Assembly: GCA_913046155.1 (NCBI GenBank)
Contig: CAJWRY010000066.1
Span: forward strand, 1 to 7,842
DNA: 7,842 nucleotides
From: an uncultured Candidatus Nemicrothrix sp.
GTDB lineage: Bacteria; Actinomycetota; Acidimicrobiia; Acidimicrobiales; UBA8592
Reading direction: 5' to 3'
Part shown: positions 6,591 through 7,842 of the stretch, piece after piece
Layout: every line of letters begins with the position of its first letter
Position numbering within the stretch: position 1 is the first letter of the stretch
The notes under the pieces: generated by a model
What the model was told of the DNA's origin: nothing
Databases searched by the model: none
The model's input: only the letters and a program-made list of their open reading frames with translations
Translations under genes and position numbers: made by a program

Positions 6591-7805
6591 ATGACTAGAG
6601 ATCAAAATATGGAAGAGCAATACCGCCTCAAGACTCAGCAATGGCTTAAAGATAATATTGATCCCCTCAAGGAACGACAACCATTTTCAACTCTTCATTG
6701 GATGCCCAGTAAAGAAACCGAAAAGAACCATCACAACGCATGCCAGCAACTGCAAATGAAACTGTACGAAGCAGGTTTTGCAGGAACTACCGTCCCCACC
6801 GAATACGGCGGCCATGGTGGTGACGCATGGATGCAGAAAATCTTCCGTGAAGAATCAACTGGATATCAAGTGCATACTGGCTTCTATCATTCGATAATCG
6901 CGATGGCTCTTCCTGCTTTACTTAAATACGGAACAGAACATCAAAAACAAGAGCACATCAAGACACTGATAAGTGGTGAAGTCAGTTGGTGTCAACTATT
7001 CAGTGAACCTGGTGCAGGCAGTGACTTAGCTGGGCTAGGAGCTAAAGCTGAACTTGATGGCGATGAATTTGTGATACACGGACAAAAGGTGTGGAACTCT
7101 GCCGCAATGTACGCAGATATGGGAATCCTTCTTGTAAGGACAAACCCAAATGCGCATAAACATGAAGGCATAACTTTTCTCCTATTTGATATGGACCAAC
7201 CGGGCGTCGAAGTCCGACCGCTGATACAAGCACATGGCGCAGGGCACTTTGCTGAAGTCTTTTTAGACGGCGCACGGTGCCACATACAGAATGTGCTCGG
7301 AGAAATAGATAAGGGGTGGGGGCCAGCTCGGGTAGTAATGAGCAACGAGTCAGCCATGATCGGCGGAGCGGCAGGAGATAACCCAAGTCAACTAATTCAG
7401 TTGGCACAAAGCCTAGGAAGGAGACATGAGCCTGTTTTGCGACAAAAATTAGCCAACGTGTATTCCAGAAATAAGCTTCTCAAACTAATGAGTGACAGAA
7501 TCTCTGTAGCTGTCCGTAACGGGCAGATGCCACCTATTCATCCTTCAATTGTTAAACTCTTTGTTGCTCAGAATAGAAGGATTGAAGGTGATCTTGCCCA
7601 AGAAATTCTAGGCGCAGCTGGTGTAGTAACTTCACACACCGCAAGCGAGTGGGCAATGGAAGTCCTGCACTCCCGATACCCGATCTCCATTGGTGGAGGA
7701 ACAGATGAAGTCCATCACAATAATTTAGGGGAGCAGGCACTAGGACTTCCAAGAGATATACGCGTTGATAGAGGGATCCCATGGAAAGACATTCCAAAGG
7801 GGTAG
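6591..7805 (+). CDS. Acyl-CoA dehydrogenase family protein
   Basis: A FAD-dependent acyl-CoA dehydrogenase (ACAD) of 404 residues from ATG at 6591, or 398 from ATG at 6609, which has AGAG 8 bases upstream. It would desaturate an acyl-CoA at C2-C3 and pass electrons to an electron-transfer flavoprotein. Domains in order: N-terminal helices (about 8-130) with GFAGTTVPTEYGGHGG (62-77); the middle beta domain with CQLFSEPGAGSDLAG (134-148) and GQKVWNSAA (164-172); and the C-terminal helical domain with LGAAGVVTSH (340-349) and GGGTDEVHHNNLGEQALGLP (368-387). The canonical Glu of the medium-chain enzyme motif (YEGT) is Gly here (GGGT). Glu253 in MSNESAMIGGA is in the helix that supplies the base in isovaleryl-CoA dehydrogenase and may substitute. 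The open frame extends upstream to 6387, but that part is antisense to the peptidase gene and not ACAD-like. Substrate unknown. Confidence 0.92.
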   Translation: MTRDQNMEEQYRLKTQQWLKDNIDPLKERQPFSTLHWMPSKETEKNHHNACQQLQMKLYEAGFAGTTVPTEYGGHGGDAWMQKIFREESTGYQVHTGFYHSIIAMALPALLKYGTEHQKQEHIKTLISGEVSWCQLFSEPGAGSDLAGLGAKAELDGDEFVIHGQKVWNSAAMYADMGILLVRTNPNAHKHEGITFLLFDMDQPGVEVRPLIQAHGAGHFAEVFLDGARCHIQNVLGEIDKGWGPARVVMSNESAMIGGAAGDNPSQLIQLAQSLGRRHEPVLRQKLANVYSRNKLLKLMSDRISVAVRNGQMPPIHPSIVKLFVAQNRRIEGDLAQEILGAAGVVTSHTASEWAMEVLHSRYPISIGGGTDEVHHNNLGEQALGLPRDIRVDRGIPWKDIPKG

Positions 7806-7842
7806 TCAAAAACCTCTGTTATGCGCACATATTCTTCACTGA
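7806..7842 (+). other. Window end; possible first codons of another gene
   Basis: After the acyl-CoA dehydrogenase stop the only candidate is ATG at 7821, open for 7 codons (MRTYSSL) to the edge. It has no evident ribosome site. There is no terminator hairpin in these bases, so transcription may continue. Confidence 0.2.

Noticed and set aside
6992..7407. Two overlapping minus-strand open frames of 121 codons opposite the acyl-CoA dehydrogenase
   Set aside because: They lie opposite the conserved ACAD core and show no domain or ribosome site.
1..7842. Defence system, mobile element, CRISPR array or tRNA/rRNA gene
   Set aside because: No nuclease, transposase, integrase, direct-repeat array or RNA-gene-like segment was seen; all genes are metabolic enzymes or a peptidase.

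Overview
The window is a gene-dense stretch of bacterial chromosome with mid-40s percent G+C by eye. It holds seven protein genes and no stretch over about 100 bases without one. I see no RNA gene, insertion sequence, CRISPR array, phage gene or long repeat. The content is a set of catabolic enzymes: alpha/beta hydrolase, short-chain dehydrogenase, luciferase-like flavin or F420 oxidoreductase, Fe(II)/2-oxoglutarate oxygenase, class III CoA transferase, S9 peptidase and acyl-CoA dehydrogenase. Such paralogue-rich content is typical of heterotrophic, often marine, lineages that break down diverse organic matter, for example Acidimicrobiia-like actinobacteria or SAR202-type Chloroflexota. Taxonomy cannot be fixed from this sequence alone.

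Layout: (1) 1-548, minus strand, a dienelactone hydrolase family protein that runs off the left edge. (2) 549-649, a divergent intergenic region. (3) 650-1465 and 1473-2366, plus strand, an SDR oxidoreductase followed 7 bases later by an LLM-class oxidoreductase; a perfect 7-bp hairpin lies just before their junction. (4) 2363-6520, minus strand, a tightly packed three-gene operon transcribed leftward in the order S9 peptidase, mesaconyl-CoA C1-C4 CoA transferase-like protein (Mct-like), PhyH-family dioxygenase. The first junction is an ATGA overlap; the second overlaps by 8 or 20 bases. The operon ends tail to tail with the LLM gene, and one palindromic CTAG supplies both stop codons. (5) 6521-6590, a short divergent region. 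(6) About 6591-7805, plus strand, an acyl-CoA dehydrogenase, followed by 37 bases that may begin another gene.

The most notable gene is the CoA transferase. Its N-terminal third strongly resembles, from memory, the Chloroflexus Mct enzyme (2-methylfumaryl-CoA isomerase) of the 3-hydroxypropionate bicycle, yet none of the other bicycle genes is present here. It instead sits with a dipeptidyl-peptidase-like S9 protein and a PhyH oxygenase, and an acyl-CoA dehydrogenase is divergently transcribed next to the operon. One speculative reading is a local route for branched C5 dicarboxyl-CoA thioesters (the mesaconyl/methylsuccinyl type) serving catabolism and not CO2 fixation. The SDR and the acyl-CoA dehydrogenase both have non-canonical residues at positions that are usually catalytic.
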